From contig CANTUQ010000055.1 of the NCBI GenBank assembly GCA_947683425.1, positions 2,654,001 through 2,718,000 of the forward strand: 64,000 nt of DNA. The letters are read 5' to 3'. How positions within the stretch are numbered: position 1 is the first letter of the stretch; each line of letters begins with the position of its first letter. The position numbers and the translations under genes are program-made. This DNA is from Excoecaria cochinchinensis. Taxonomy: Eukaryota > Streptophyta > Magnoliopsida > Malpighiales > Euphorbiaceae. The notes below the pieces were generated by a model. It was not told the DNA's origin. It saw nothing but the letters and a program-made list of their open reading frames with translations, and ran no database searches. Positions 12,801-23,697 of the stretch are shown piece by piece.

Positions 12801-13030
12801 TTTTATTCCAGAACTTTTCTATGATGTAAATGACAATTATAATATTATTAATAAGGCAAATGATTTCTCTTACTTGTGCGATGTTTCTAATAATTTCAAC
12901 ATGCATGAACATGATCATATTCCATCAATTTTTGATATTGATTCCACTTATACAATGCCTTTTAATCTTGAACCTCGAAAAATCCGAAAGAAATTCTAAT
13001 AGCATCAAATATAACTCCTGATGAGAGAGA
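9849..13030 (+). pseudogene. gag: Gag-protease of element C, broken
   Basis: Start chosen at ATG 9849 (MANSP), which matches MANPS in K. Recognisable parts in order: acidic N-terminus, retrotransposon-gag core (10390-10790, motif AIDWYH), CHHC-type finger (11055-11095, CAFHQHTGHLTDKC), protease (around 11787-12090, MVDDGSSINV), and G-patch (about 12240-12370, LPGAGLG and GLGY). Damage visible: a stop at 10007, frameshifts near 10310 and 10370, stops at 10668 and 11247, a Cys-to-stop at 11781 right before the protease active site, a one-base loss near 12086 that shifts frame, and a small tandem duplication of TCAGCTCTTGAAATTGCTA at about 12123-12165. Most of gag lies in the same frame as pol, so the ancestor probably made one gag-pol polyprotein. 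No functional product is expected from this copy. Confidence 0.88.
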
Positions 13031-14579
13031 AAAATTTAAGAGAATAATAAGAAAACATGAAAAAGTCTTTGCCTGGACCTATGAGGACATACCAGGGATC
13101 GACCGAGACGTAGCAGAACATGCCATCCCGACTTATCCAGATTATAAGCCCGTAAAGCAGAAGTTGAGACGGCTCAGGCCAGAATGGGCAGACAAGATCA
13201 AGGAGGAGATTTGGCAACAGATTGAGGCCAAATTCCTTGTTGAAGTGCAGTATCCTACATGGTTGGCAAACGTGGTCCCTATAGCGAAGAAAAATGGGAA
13301 AGTCAGGGTATGTGTGGATTATCGAGATCTGAACAAGGCTTGCCCTAAAGATAATTTTCCACTACCCCACATTGATGTGTTGATAGACAGTGCCGCCAAC
13401 TGCGCGATGTACAGCTTTTGAGACGGTTATGTGGGCTACAACCAGATCCTGAACAAGATAGCTGACCGGGTTAAGACCGCTTTCATCACAGAGTGGGGGA
13501 CCTATGCCTACCGAGTCATGCCTTTTGGCCTGAAAAATGCAGGAGCCACATACCAGAGGATGGCGACCAAGATTCTAAGCGACCTGATCCACAAGGAGGT
13601 AGAGGTGTATGTGGATGACATGATGGTCAAATCAGCCACTAGAGAGGACCAGTGCCAACAACACACAGACTTGAGACATCTACCAGTATCAGAGCTACAC
13701 AACCTGACATTGCCTTGGCCTTTCGCTGCTTGGGGGATAGATATTATTGGAGAGATTCACCCTACGGCATCCAATGGGTACAGATACATCATAGTCGCAA
13801 TTGACTATTTTACCAAGTGGGTAGAGGCAGAATCCTTCAAAAATATTGACGCAAGGGATATGGCCAAGTTCATAGAGAGAAATCTGATCTGCAGATATGG
13901 CCTCGCTCACCACATAGTGTCTGACAACGGGGTGCAGTTCATGGGGGAAACTAGGAAGCTCCTTGGGAAATATGGTATCAAGCACCATAGATCCTCTCCC
14001 TACCGACCACAAGCTAATGGGGCAGTAGAGGCCGCCAATAAAAATGTTAAGAGAATCCTATCAAGGATTGTCCAAACTTACAAAGACTGGGCAGAGAAGC
14101 TACCCTTTTCACTGTGGGGATATAGGACAACGGTAAGGACATCTACGGGCGCTATGCCATATTCTCTGGTATACGGGACGGAGGCAGTATTGCCAGTTGA
14201 GATAGAGCTCCGATCGTTGAGGGTGATTATGGAAGCCAAAATTCCGGAGGCCGAATGGGCATGACAGAGGCTACAGCACTTAAACTTATTGGATGAGAGT
14301 AGGCTGAAGGCTTATTATCATAACCAAATCTACCAGAAGAGGTTGGCCAGGACATTCGGGAAGAAGGTGAGAAAGCATCCGCTGAAAGAAGGGGACTTAG
14401 TGTTCAAGCAGATGAGACCAGGTATACCAGATATCAGAGGAAAATTCAGACCAACCTGGGAGGGGCCGTATATCCTTAAAAAGCTATTGTCCAAAGGGGC
14501 TGCAATCTTGTCGGATAGTGATGGAAATGAATTCAAAGAACCGATCAATGTCGACTGGCTCAAAAGGTTCCATGGCTAA
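13031..14579 (+). pseudogene. pol: Pol of element C with large in-frame internal deletion
   Basis: Opens in frame with gag (RIIRKHEKVFAW). The RT region runs from about 13150 and includes VCVDYRDLNKACP and the catalytic YVDD at about 13609-13620. It then jumps directly at about 13650 to the sequence just before the integrase core (QCQQ...LRHLPVSELHNL). Compared with K, roughly residues 187-731 are missing: RT tail, both RNase H domains and the first part of the integrase zinc finger. The join keeps the reading frame. The integrase core is present with all three acidic residues (WGIDIIGEI, SDNGVQF, GAVEAANK). Other damage: stop at about 13421 (SF*DGY) and stop at about 14262 (WA*QRL). The end at 14579 (LKRFHG) matches the K pol end. 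Confidence 0.9.
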
Positions 14580-14770
14580 AGACCAAAATAAAAAGAAGAG
14601 AATAAAATGCCCTGCAGGTCGTAAACCGAGAAAAGGCGGTCGTGCTAAAATTGGGCTCCTCGACAGGGTGAAAACCGAAAAAAGGCATCCTGTCCAAAAA
14701 TTAGAGGCACGAGAGAAAATGTCCTATCGTGAAAACCCGAGAGGGCCGATTGGTAACAGGAGTTGATGCT
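14580..14770 (+). other. Conserved post-pol block with GTGAAAACC repeats
   Basis: Directly after pol, three imperfect repeats of the type GTGAAAACCGAAAAAAGGC occur at about 14620, 14666 and 14729. The same block is present after pol in K (minus strand, 55905-56045) and in part in H (near 51040). It has no open frame. Role unknown. Confidence 0.6.
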
Positions 14771-14967
14771 GTTAAAATTTGGTTTCATGTATTAATAGGG
14801 CGTACGCGGTTGAGTAAATGTCAAAACTGATCATGTATGTTGAAATTACATGGAAAGTTTCACAATTTCGTGAAATAGAATGAATATTATTCTTTTCATT
14901 TTCGTCATTTTCTAGTTCTGAATTAAAGAGAAATGTAACACCAAAAGAAATACATATGTAAGCGAAG

Positions 14968-16304
14968 CTAAGTCTTGCTGCTGCTCTCGTCGACCAGATG
15001 CTTGAGCTCTCGTGTTCTATTATTAGATGCTGGACTAAGGATCCACTTCTTGTACTCGCTAGTTGAAGCCACAGAATGATCGCCAAACCTCGGAATAACA
15101 GTCTTCACTGGTAGTTTACTCCACAACTCATGATACCTTGAGGCGAACGCAGTCGAAAGAGCTCCTCCCCGGAAAGACAAGGGAACCCTCACCACATCCT
15201 GTGTCATCCCAAGCTGACGCGTACATCGAGAAGTGACACAGAAGGTGGCTCGACAGAGCCCACAGAGGGGAGAACACCCCGATGGCCCATCAATGACCAC
15301 ATGAGACAGTGGGAGCCAGGCAGACGTGAAACTGATATCATCATCTGACAGCTCGCCAAATCTGGTAATGCCTTCACCAACAGTGGCACATTCACACAGT
15401 CATCGACGCGGAAGGAAATGGCTCGGCGAATACTGTGGAATAACTCGAGGAGGTGGCTCAGACAGCATCCTCAGTTTCTCTTGCAGCCAGATCTGAAAAA
15501 AAAAAGAAAAAAAAAGAAAAAAGAAAAAGTAGAAAAAAAAGCCGCTGGAGTAAGTAGGGTTTACTTTAGGCAAAAATAAGGCACAGGGTTGTGTGAAAAT
15601 CCGAAAGGACGCACCTCCCGCTAAGAAAAGCTAGTGTGAAAATCCATAAGGGACGCACTACCTTTAAAATAATGACCTACCTGGAGCAATAAGGGACTGC
15701 CGGTAAAGGTAGTGGTGGATCCAGAGCTCACAGCGTCTAAGACCAGAAAGGTCTCAGCCAGAATAAGTGGGAAGGGTGATGATCCCCAATGAAAGTCGCT
15801 CAGAACTCCGAACAGGCGAGGATCACCTGTCAAACCCCCTGGAAGAACAGTGAGAAAGTTCATCATGCAAAACAGAAATACGATGCTTACCCGGTAAGTG
15901 GGGATGTCAGTGAACTGATCTAGATCCTCGATCAGTGGCCCCAGGGCAAAGGAAGAGCCCGGAGAAATCAGCCGGACGGCCTTAGAAGAAGGTATGCCGA
16001 GAGCCATAGCTATGTCCCGTGTCTGGAGTAGGCCGCAACGGGGGACGCAGGGCAGAGCGTTAGGAGGGAACCAGGCTCCAAGAATGGCAGCTAACTCCTC
16101 AAGCAGGGGGCACAGCTCCTGGTAAGTGAACTGGAAGACGTGAAACCGGGGGTTCCAGAAGTGGGTCGCCGCCAGAAGAAGGTTCTGATCAACTTTGACC
16201 CGACACAGGTATTTTAGCCCAGACAGAGAGGAAAGGGCGCATTTTTCCCAAGTGTGCTTGTCATCTAAGATGCGGTGCATTCTTTGGACTAGAGAGGAAG
16301 ACAT
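14968..16304 (-). pseudogene. Antisense extra ORF of element C, two exons, plant-mobile-domain-like
   Basis: Exon 1 is 16304-15681 (208 codons, phase 0). The intron 15680-15493 has donor CAG|GTAGGT and an acceptor after a long pyrimidine run (TTTTTTTCAG). Exon 2 is 15492-14968. Splicing joins PLLLQ to IWLQEKL without changing frame, giving 383 codons with one internal TGA at 15402-15400 (CGA-TGA). Motifs: FQFTYQELCPLLEELAAILG early, RATFCVTSRCTRQLG in exon 2, and a tail with PVKTVIPRFGDHS. These resemble plant mobile domain/DUF7745-type proteins. Antisense extra ORFs between pol and the 3' LTR are documented in Tat elements such as Grande and Retand. The function in elements is unknown. Family assignment is from memory of motifs and needs a profile search. 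Confidence 0.72.
15493..15680 (-). other. Predicted intron of the antisense gene
   Basis: GT...AG boundaries in good context, 188 bases, pyrimidine-rich 3' end. It contains two copies of a GCGTCCCTT...GATTTTCACA motif. A homologous block lies in the same antisense orientation in H (about 50225-50400) and K (about 55340-55500). Confidence 0.65.
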
Positions 16305-16610
16305 TCTATGAAGAATAAAGGGCTCAAGATGTTGGGAAAATGAAGAGACACAAGAGGAGAAAAATTTTTTGAAGAATTAATAGAAAGGCGTCAATGACGG
16401 CCTACCCATCTCTCCCAAGGGATGGTCTGCCAGTCGGTTAAGATCCACCTGGCGGATGCACACGTCAGCATTGCATTTATCACGAGCATTAAATGCACAT
16501 TAATTGGGGAATGGGGAATACAGACGGGCAGCCCGTCGGTCGCTCCTACAGACGCCCAGCCCGTCGGTCATGAACTCTATATAAGGGTGAGTGACAGACG
16601 GACCAGCGGC
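16305..16610. promoter_or_regulatory. Divergent promoter region between the two extra genes of element C
   Basis: It lies between the antisense ATG (16304) and the start of the sense transcript. On the plus strand, CCCGTCGGTCATG at 16560-16572 stands 18 bases before TATATAAG (16578-16585). The same 13-base box stands 19 bases before the TATA position in the LTR. Further CCCGTCGG/GACGGG words occur at 16523-16543. A weaker AT-rich TATTAAT on the minus strand (16375-16382) could serve the antisense gene. Confidence 0.55.
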
Positions 16611-17481
16611 GCTGTCACTTTCACTCCCCCTCTCAAAAACGGTTCTTTAACATTTTTTCTGCATTTTCAAGCCTTCTTTCTCATTTTTCTTGCAATTTCT
16701 TCATCTTTTCGCGTTCTCCACTCACCGGACGCTCAGACATTCATATTTCTTCAGTTTTTCTACACTTTTCGCGACTGCAAGTAAGTAAAATAACTACTCT
16801 ACTTTTTATTTAATTTATTTCTTCATTCATTCTTCTTCCTTTAGCTTTAAAAATGGCTAGAATGCTTTAGATGCCTTCAAAATCTAGGGAGAGTGCTACC
16901 AATTTTTTTTAGGATTTTGTAGTGCAATTAATCTGAACTTTTGCATGATCACATAAATAGAATTTTTCTATACCTTCGTCGCCTTCGAAATAGGCTTTCT
17001 AGAGCATATATTGTATTGTTGAGGCTTGGGGCCATTTTTTGTGCTGTTGGGGGCACACTCTTGCCGGGGTGCGTCCCATTTATATCTTAATATTGTTGTT
17101 GAGGCCTGAGGAATGGTTTGATGCCTTTTTGTGCAGGGGGTTGGGCCCACCCTTGACAAGGTGCTGCCCAAATTTTCATTTTTTATTCTGGAATTGACTA
17201 TTTTTGTGTATAATGCATGCCTTGGGGTCTAGAAAGCCCATTTTTATTCGCTTTAAATATTTTCATGCCGATTGCATGTTTCCTCTGTTTTGATATGTGC
17301 GAAGCATACTGGGCAACATCCCTTGACAGGACATTCGCCCCTTTTCATTCATTATCTATTTTTTTTACCTCGTATTCGGGCCGCTATTGCCCGGGTGAGG
17401 CCTAAATGGGCTTTCACCTAGAAAACAAGCCTAATAATGCCTGTTTTGTCAAATTTTCACCATCTAATATTTCTTTTGCAG
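16611..17481 (+). other. Predicted 5' UTR exon and intron of the sense extra gene
   Basis: A pyrimidine-rich leader (16611-16781) ends at CAA|GTAAGT, a strong donor. About 700 bases later, TTCTTTTGCAG at 17471-17481 is a strong acceptor, with ATG one base beyond it. The putative intron holds loosely repeated segments with TTGACAAGGTGC/TTGACAGGACA and GCCC (17020-17345). Confidence 0.55.
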
Positions 17482-17482
17482 G

Positions 17483-19459
17483 ATGCCTCCTAGACGCAGA
17501 GCACTACACGCCCAGCCCGAGGTCGTGGTTCCGGGTTGGATGGACGATGAGTCAGCTCAGAGATATAGAGCGCTGGCTCAGGTGGAGATTAGGGCTAGCC
17601 GCTTCGTGTCCCGGCCGTTCCTAGAGGCCCTAGGGATGGCCCCGGAGGTCGACGTGCTTGTTGAGGGCGCCGGATGGATAGAGTTCCTTGACCTCGCTTT
17701 CCAGATCTTCCCAGATGCTACTCGCCAGGTCCTAGCCACCCTACGTTATGGCGGTTTTCAGAGATCAGATACGGAGCCAGGGGTGGTCCAGTTCTGGTTC
17801 GATGGCAAGCATTTCAGTATTACCAGGCAGAGGTTCGCGCAGGCCATTGGGCTACCCAGAGAGGAGGGGGTCGAGATCCCACTGCGAGCGGTGAGACGCG
17901 CCCACTGGGCGGCCATTGCCTTACCGGGAGTGCTGTACGATCATGATACAACGAAGAGCACCGTACCGGTGTCTCAGGCACTCCGGTACCTGCACAGAGT
18001 GCTATCCAGGTCGTACCTTGGTCGAGCTGGTAATCCAGGGTCGCTTAATGCGGCCGAGATCTGGAGCCTCTTGGCTATGGTGGCAGGCCAGTGCCTCAAC
18101 GTTAGCCATGAGATCTTGGCTAACTTGGTCAGAGTTGGCAGAGGACTGACACCAGTGGTGATAGTGGGAGGAGTCATCACTCGTCTGCTTTTGGGGTTAG
18201 GAGTCGCCCCGGATAGGTTGAGAGGACCCCTGGATGAATGGATAAATGTGGATGCCGCAGCAGCAGTGCAGATGGGGATGATCTCACAGATATCAGGGTA
18301 GGCAGAGGTTTACAGAGTGCTGTCCATCCACGAGACCAGGCGGATGTTCTCCCTTCCACCCTTGGGTCCAGACCCAAAGCAGCCAGAGCAGCACAATCCG
18401 CAACCAGAGCTGCAGCCTCCTCTACCCGAGCCGGAGCAGTAGCCTCCTCAGCCTCCCCAGCCTCAGCCTCAGACTGTGCCACCGCCACCGCAGCAGGAGT
18501 AGTCCAGGACCCCGTTGGATTTCGACATTGAGTTCACTATGGACGAGCTCTTTGCAGCTTCACTGGCATCCAGAGCGCCGACTCATGTTCCTTCACCGAG
18601 CATTAGGGTACAGAGGTCTACCCACGGGCCCCCCGAGAGGTATCACCCATATTTCCGGTGCGACCCAGGGGCATCCACCTCCACAGCCCCGCCGCCAGAG
18701 CCAGCACAGTAGCAGCCAGCACAGCCTGACTTCTCCTAGCTCCTCACTTCCATGTTCACATCCTTTGAGTGATGACAGGATGAGAGAGATAGAGCTATAC
18801 ACGAGAGGTTAGACCGTCAGCAGGCTGCTATTCAGGAGCAGTCTCGGGGGATAGAGCGGTTGCCTCAGGAGCAGGTCGGTTATATCGAGCACACAGCGCG
18901 AGAGCAGGCTCAGGTCGTGGAGGCCTTCAGAGACGAGCAGGCGAGGCTGATAGAGTAGATTACCTAGGGCCAGAGGGAGCTCAGGCAGCAGCTCGCTCAT
19001 AAGATGAGGACATCTCAGGACCAGGCATCTCAGAGGGTTGATATGACCCTACAGATGATCGACGAGTCACTCGACTCCCTGAGATCCTGGGTCCCGGCGA
19101 TAGAGGGGATCCTCCCACCCTTGTCTCAGACCATGAGGGAGTTCAGAGAGCAGACAGAACAGCGCCTAGAGCAGATGAGGAGGGCCGCCAGCGAGCAGAC
19201 CATTCAGATGAGCCAGGCATTCAAGAAGCTAGGAGGCACAGTCTCAGAGACTTTAGGGTTTATGAGGACTTGTACCCAGCCCTTCTTGGATGGCTATGCT
19301 CAGATTAGATTCAGACGGGCACATGATGCTGAGGCAGGACCCTCCACGGCTCAGCCTCCACCTCTGGCACAGCCAGCTCCACCTCCACCTCCGCCAGGGA
19401 CAGTGCACATATCAAATGACGAGGATCCTAATGAGCCCTCTGACTACACACCCCTCTGA
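17483..19459 (+). pseudogene. Sense extra ORF of element C (659 codons, nine in-frame stops)
   Basis: One frame can be followed without frameshift from ATG 17483 to TGA 19459. The first 272 codons are open. Stops follow at 18299, 18440, 18500, 18710, 18737, 18770, 18773, 18956 and 18965; seven are TAG and two TGA. Residues 1-270 form a folded-looking domain (WIEFLDLAFQIFPDA, QFWFDGKHFSITRQRFAQAIG) that loosely recalls Athila ORF1/putative plant transposon domains. A Pro/Gln-rich linker (18350-18720) follows, then a Gln/Glu/Arg-rich coiled coil (18780-19250), then a Pro-rich acidic tail. Start chosen because the ATG is one base after a consensus splice acceptor. Function unknown; it may act in particle assembly or nuclear transport, but that is a guess. 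Confidence 0.65.
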
Positions 19460-20638
19460 TGTTCAGGGAGTCACTTTTGTATTTTTGTACATTTTCACTT
19501 TGTATATACATTGTACAAAAATAGATATTTCTAGTGAAAAACTTTTGTTTTCAGTTTTGTGCATTTATTCAGTTATTTATGATTCATTCATATTCCAGAT
19601 GAATATATGCTTTCACATTTTCTCATATTCCAAAATAAGGAAAACAAAAAAAAATGAAAAATGATGAATGCCAACTCAATAAAAAAAAGAATATAAATGA
19701 AACATGACATGGCAGATAAAGCAAAATCACACCCTTCATAGGCATGTTGAAAGGTGAAAACTCAAACATGAATTAACAAAACCTTTTATCACACAAGTAC
19801 AGAGAAACATCGATCCGAACACAAGCATCGATTAAAAGTCCGAACAAGGGCGCTTAAGATTCATGTCTTCTTGGAACGAGGAACCCAGCGAGGTCTCCTC
19901 CTCTACAAAATCGAGATTACGGTCAGAGAGTACCTCATCTCACAGTTCACGCGGTAGCCAGAGAGTGCTATGCACTTTGCAGATCGGATGGGGGTTAGCA
20001 AAGGAACTTCAACAATTGAAGTTGTAGTTAGAGAATACTACTCTTCATTTCGAGACTGTGGTCAGAGAGTACTGCTTCTCACTAATCGAAGTTGCAGTTA
20101 GAGAAACACTGCTCTTCACAGCGGATTTGTGGTCAGAGAGTGCTATATCTCCTCAACCCTGCGCATGCTGAGACGAGGCCAGCAGAAGCAGAAGCAGCAG
20201 TTAGAGAAACACTGCTCTTCACAGTGGATTTGTAGTCAGAGAGTGCTACATCTCCTCAACCCTGTGCAAGCCGAGATGAGGCCAGCAGAAGCAGAAGCAG
20301 CAGTTAGAGAACCACTGCTCTTCACGTCGAGTTTATAGTCAGAGAGTTCTACATCTCTTTAACCCTGCACAAGCCGAGACGAGGCCAGCAGAAGCAGAAG
20401 TGGCGGTTAAAGAAACACTGCTATTCATATCGAGGTTGTGGCTAGATAATGCTACATCTCACCAACACCTACAGGTCAAAATGAGACCGATAGGGATATC
20501 TTCACATGCCGAACAGACTGAGATGAAGTCTACCCGACAAAAGGCACGGAAGGTGAGAACCACCATAGGTACGCTTTCTTCCTTTCTGTCCTTTCTCTGA
20601 GTTTTGGCTCATCTATGCGCTTGTGCCCTAGTTTCGCC
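19460..20638 (+). other. Element C 3' untranslated region
   Basis: AT-rich sequence after the sense extra ORF, then GAGAGTACTGC-type repeats leading to the PPT. No coding signal. Its main feature is the 103-base tandem repeat listed separately. Confidence 0.7.
20030..20450 (+). repeat. 103-bp minisatellite near the 3' end of element C
   Basis: GTCAGAGAGTGCTA recurs at 20132, 20235 and 20338 (GTCAGAGAGTTCTA in the last), giving a unit of exactly 103 bases, with degraded copies on both sides. The units include CCAGCAGAAGCAGAAGC. It has no unique spacers. Confidence 0.85.
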
Positions 20639-20653
20639 AAAACTGGGGGCAAC
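20639..20653 (+). other. Element C polypurine tract
   Basis: AAAACTGGGGGCAAC directly precedes the 3' LTR. The same tract, reversed, borders the LTRs of E, H and K. Confidence 0.85.
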
Positions 20654-22713
20654 TGTAGGCACCGTGTCCCGGAGCGGTCCGGATCAGAGATTAGCCTGTG
20701 ATGAAATCAGTATCCGAGCCTGTACAAACGGTTTGGATTCGGAGGTTTTAGTCCCATGCTCTACAAGAAATGAGTCTTTTCACCTTTTGTAGGCAGAGGG
20801 GGAAAAAACGAGAATTTTTGAGTCAAAAAGTATGTTTTCCTCGACAGACGGCCAGCCCGTTTGTGGGAGGCAAGACCGTCGCTTAGGGTCACAGACGGCC
20901 TATGGTTTTTTCCGACACCCGTCGGATGGATCCGCTTCTTCCGGAGCACGCCAGTTGATTTCCCGGAGCACGCAACCTCTCCGACACTCGTCCGTGGAAA
21001 TGGCAGGGCCGTCGGATGAATCCTTATGTCAGAAGGATTCTTTCGATGCCCGTCTCCACATTTGACGCCCGTCGGCCGTGCCTGGCTTATAAAAGCTTCG
21101 AATTTCCTCCTAAAAAGGGTTCCAAAAATTTTCAAAAGGGAAAACTCTGCCAAATTTCAAGCGCGTTTTCTCTCTCTTCCAGCAAATACACACATCAAGA
21201 AATTTCTTTTAATTTAAGGATCAAGCCATTAAAAAGGAACTAAAACTAATTAGTTTTCTTCGAGCTTTGGATTCCAAAGTCAATCTTTTTGAAGGGTTAA
21301 GAAGGAAACAATCTATTTTTCTCTTTCCTGACCTTTCATTTCGTTTCTCGTGGAACGTGCGGGACTCTAATCGACACCAAGAATCTCACTAAAACATTAT
21401 CTGAGGGTAAATATTTCGGACTTATTCTCCGTATTATTTATTATTTCATCTTTATTCTTTATTTTTGCTGTTCTTTTGGCTTTTTGCTCTCACTTTTCTT
21501 TATTTTGATTCTCTTCATCTCATTTTGTGATAAAAACCCTTTTTTGCTTTGAAAAGAGAGTTCTTTACTGTTTATTTTTGGAGACAGTGCTGACCGACGG
21601 GTCATCTACTTCACCGACGCCCGTCGGTCACCTTACTCACAGACGCCCTCTCTCTTGAGTGAGCGACGGGATATGTTGGTCACTTTGACTGACGCCCGTC
21701 GGTCACTTGACAGACGGCCGTCGCTGGTTCCTGTCTCCATGTTTTTAAATCTTTCCTATCTCTCTCAAGTCTTTTGACTTTATTTATGTTGAGCTTTCAT
21801 ATATTGACATCTTTTAACCTTCTGTGAGCATATATTGATTTTCTTGGATTATCCTGAGCTCGAGGGGCGATCTACCATTCTCGGAGGATTCCGTCCGATT
21901 TAGTTTTCTAACCTTCTTGGTTATTTTATTTATTTATTTATTCATTAATTATTTTATGCACATGAGTATAACCTTTTTGTATCCCCTTAAATATAAAAAT
22001 TGATTAATGTTTTATATTTAATAAAGAGAGGTTTTCATAAACATAAGGACCTAATGTCCTATTTTTATCCAATCAAAATCCTCACAATATAAATATCCAT
22101 TTTGATAATGATGCATGCGAGGACCAAAGTCCTCAAAATAAGCAATGCCCCGATTTGTGTATGTATCGCACATTTATAAAAGGGAGTTGTATTCCACTCC
22201 TTGTATTATTGTAACTTATTGCTTTCACTATTTATTTGTACATTCACCGCTTTCCAAAATGTGAATAAATGCGCCTTTTAATCAATTGCATCGTGTGGAG
22301 AGAGCGAATTAATGATAATTAAAATTTGATCATAAAATAATCGTGGTAGAAATAGATGAGAAGTCCCGAACCCATCTCTGGTCTTTGGGCTCAAAGAGGC
22401 GAGAGAATTACCCTCCAAGACACCTCTTGTGTCACGAGATTTTGGCGTTAATCCTAGGCTCCTTAGGGTCAGAGGTTCACCCTCCAAGACCCCTTTGGTT
22501 GGCCCAAAATGGATACTAAGCGCAGTCTTAGGCTCTCCGAGGCGAGAGAAACTTTCCCAATGTTCTATTGGGTGGCGACTCCATGAAACCTCCTTGTTGC
22601 CCAACATAGACGCACTTGCAATTTATTGCAAGCTGTTAGCGGAACCTCAATTGCCCGATCGCCCTCAAGCGGGCAGTCATAGGGGCGGCCGAGGGATTTC
22701 GGCGCATGTCACA
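20654..22713 (+). repeat. Element C 3' LTR (2060 bp)
   Basis: Same ends and layout as 6888-8935, with an intact TATAAAAG at 21088-21095 and islands of CCCGTCGG words at 20840-21085 and 21590-21725. It is followed by the target duplication CTCAT. Confidence 0.92.
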
Positions 22714-23681
22714 CTCATCAAGCTTGAAATCAACTCAATTAGCATAGCCAATTCTCTCAACTCGATCTATACCACTTTAACACATGCATGAACATTTTGG
22801 AACATCCAATTACACAATAAGTATTCATTCATTTCAATAATTACTCAGCAATAGATCAAGTCTCTAAAAATATTATTTCATGCTTATAATTCAATAAACT
22901 TCTTAGCAATCTATTTAGCATAATAAGCTCTTCTCTTTAATTCACTTCAGCTCACAACATAATTACACATTTCAGATACACAAGCAATCAATTTAACACA
23001 TAACATTTAGGTTCCAAATCTCAATTCCTTTGCTCCAATGAGCTCACTTAGCACTTGGCTCACCAATCTTCTCCTTTCCCTTATCTTTTTTTATTCCTTC
23101 CACTACAATACACCTCCAATTTCTAGAATTGGACAAGGGATTAATTCCAACTCAACACAAAAAAGAAGAAGAAGAAGAAGAAGAAAAAGAAGAAGAATCT
23201 AACTCAATCACTTACCTTGATTTGCCAAGAACACCCAACTCAACTTAGGAGTCAATTAACCAATCTACAGAAACTTGATGGACTTAAGACTATAGATGAA
23301 GAAGTAGAATGAAAGAAGAAGAAGAAGAGCAAAAGAATGGAAATGGCCAAGAGAGTGGTCGGCCAAGGAGAGCACAAATGTGCAAATTCTTCCTCACCAA
23401 CCTCTTTATATTGGATGCAATGGATGAGGTGGCAAAGGCTAAGCAAAACACTTGGAAAGCACTCACTCTAAAGTAAGTTAATCTAATCTCGATTAACCTT
23501 AATTAATCCTTCCCTTAATTAATCATGCACAATTACATCTTAATCACTTAACTAGTTTATTTCATGCAATTAAGTCCTCTTTTCCAATTACACTTAGGTC
23601 CAAAATGAAAAACCCTAAATCAAACTTGTCTAATTACCCTAATCAAGCAAATGCTACTTGGGTAGATTTCGAGTCATTACA
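22714..23681 (-). repeat. Element B 3' LTR, second fragment
   Basis: Continues 6154-6887 after C. It ends at GAGTCATTACA (23681), next to a polypurine tract on the minus strand. It contains a GAA microsatellite at 23163-23200. Confidence 0.65.
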
Positions 23682-23697
23682 AGTCTCCCCTCCTAAA
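23682..23697 (-). other. Element B polypurine tract
   Basis: The minus strand reads TTTAGGAGGGGAGACT immediately before TGTAATGAC of the LTR, confirming orientation. Confidence 0.7.

Larger units (their letters stand above)
6888..22713 (+). mobile_element. Element C: Tat-type Ty3/gypsy retrotransposon with extra genes
   Basis: LTRs lie at 6888-8935 and 20654-22713, beginning TGTAGGCACCGTGTCCCGG and ending in GTCACA. Five-base duplications CTCAT flank it. Order: PBS, leader, gag-protease with G-patch, shortened pol, antisense extra ORF, divergent promoter region, sense extra ORF, minisatellite, PPT. The family is Tat by PBS type, DDGSS protease and pol similarity to element K. LTRs differ by several percent by eye, and gag carries several stops and frameshifts, so this copy is older than A, I or K and is not autonomous. 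It sits inside the 3' LTR of element B. Confidence 0.92.
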
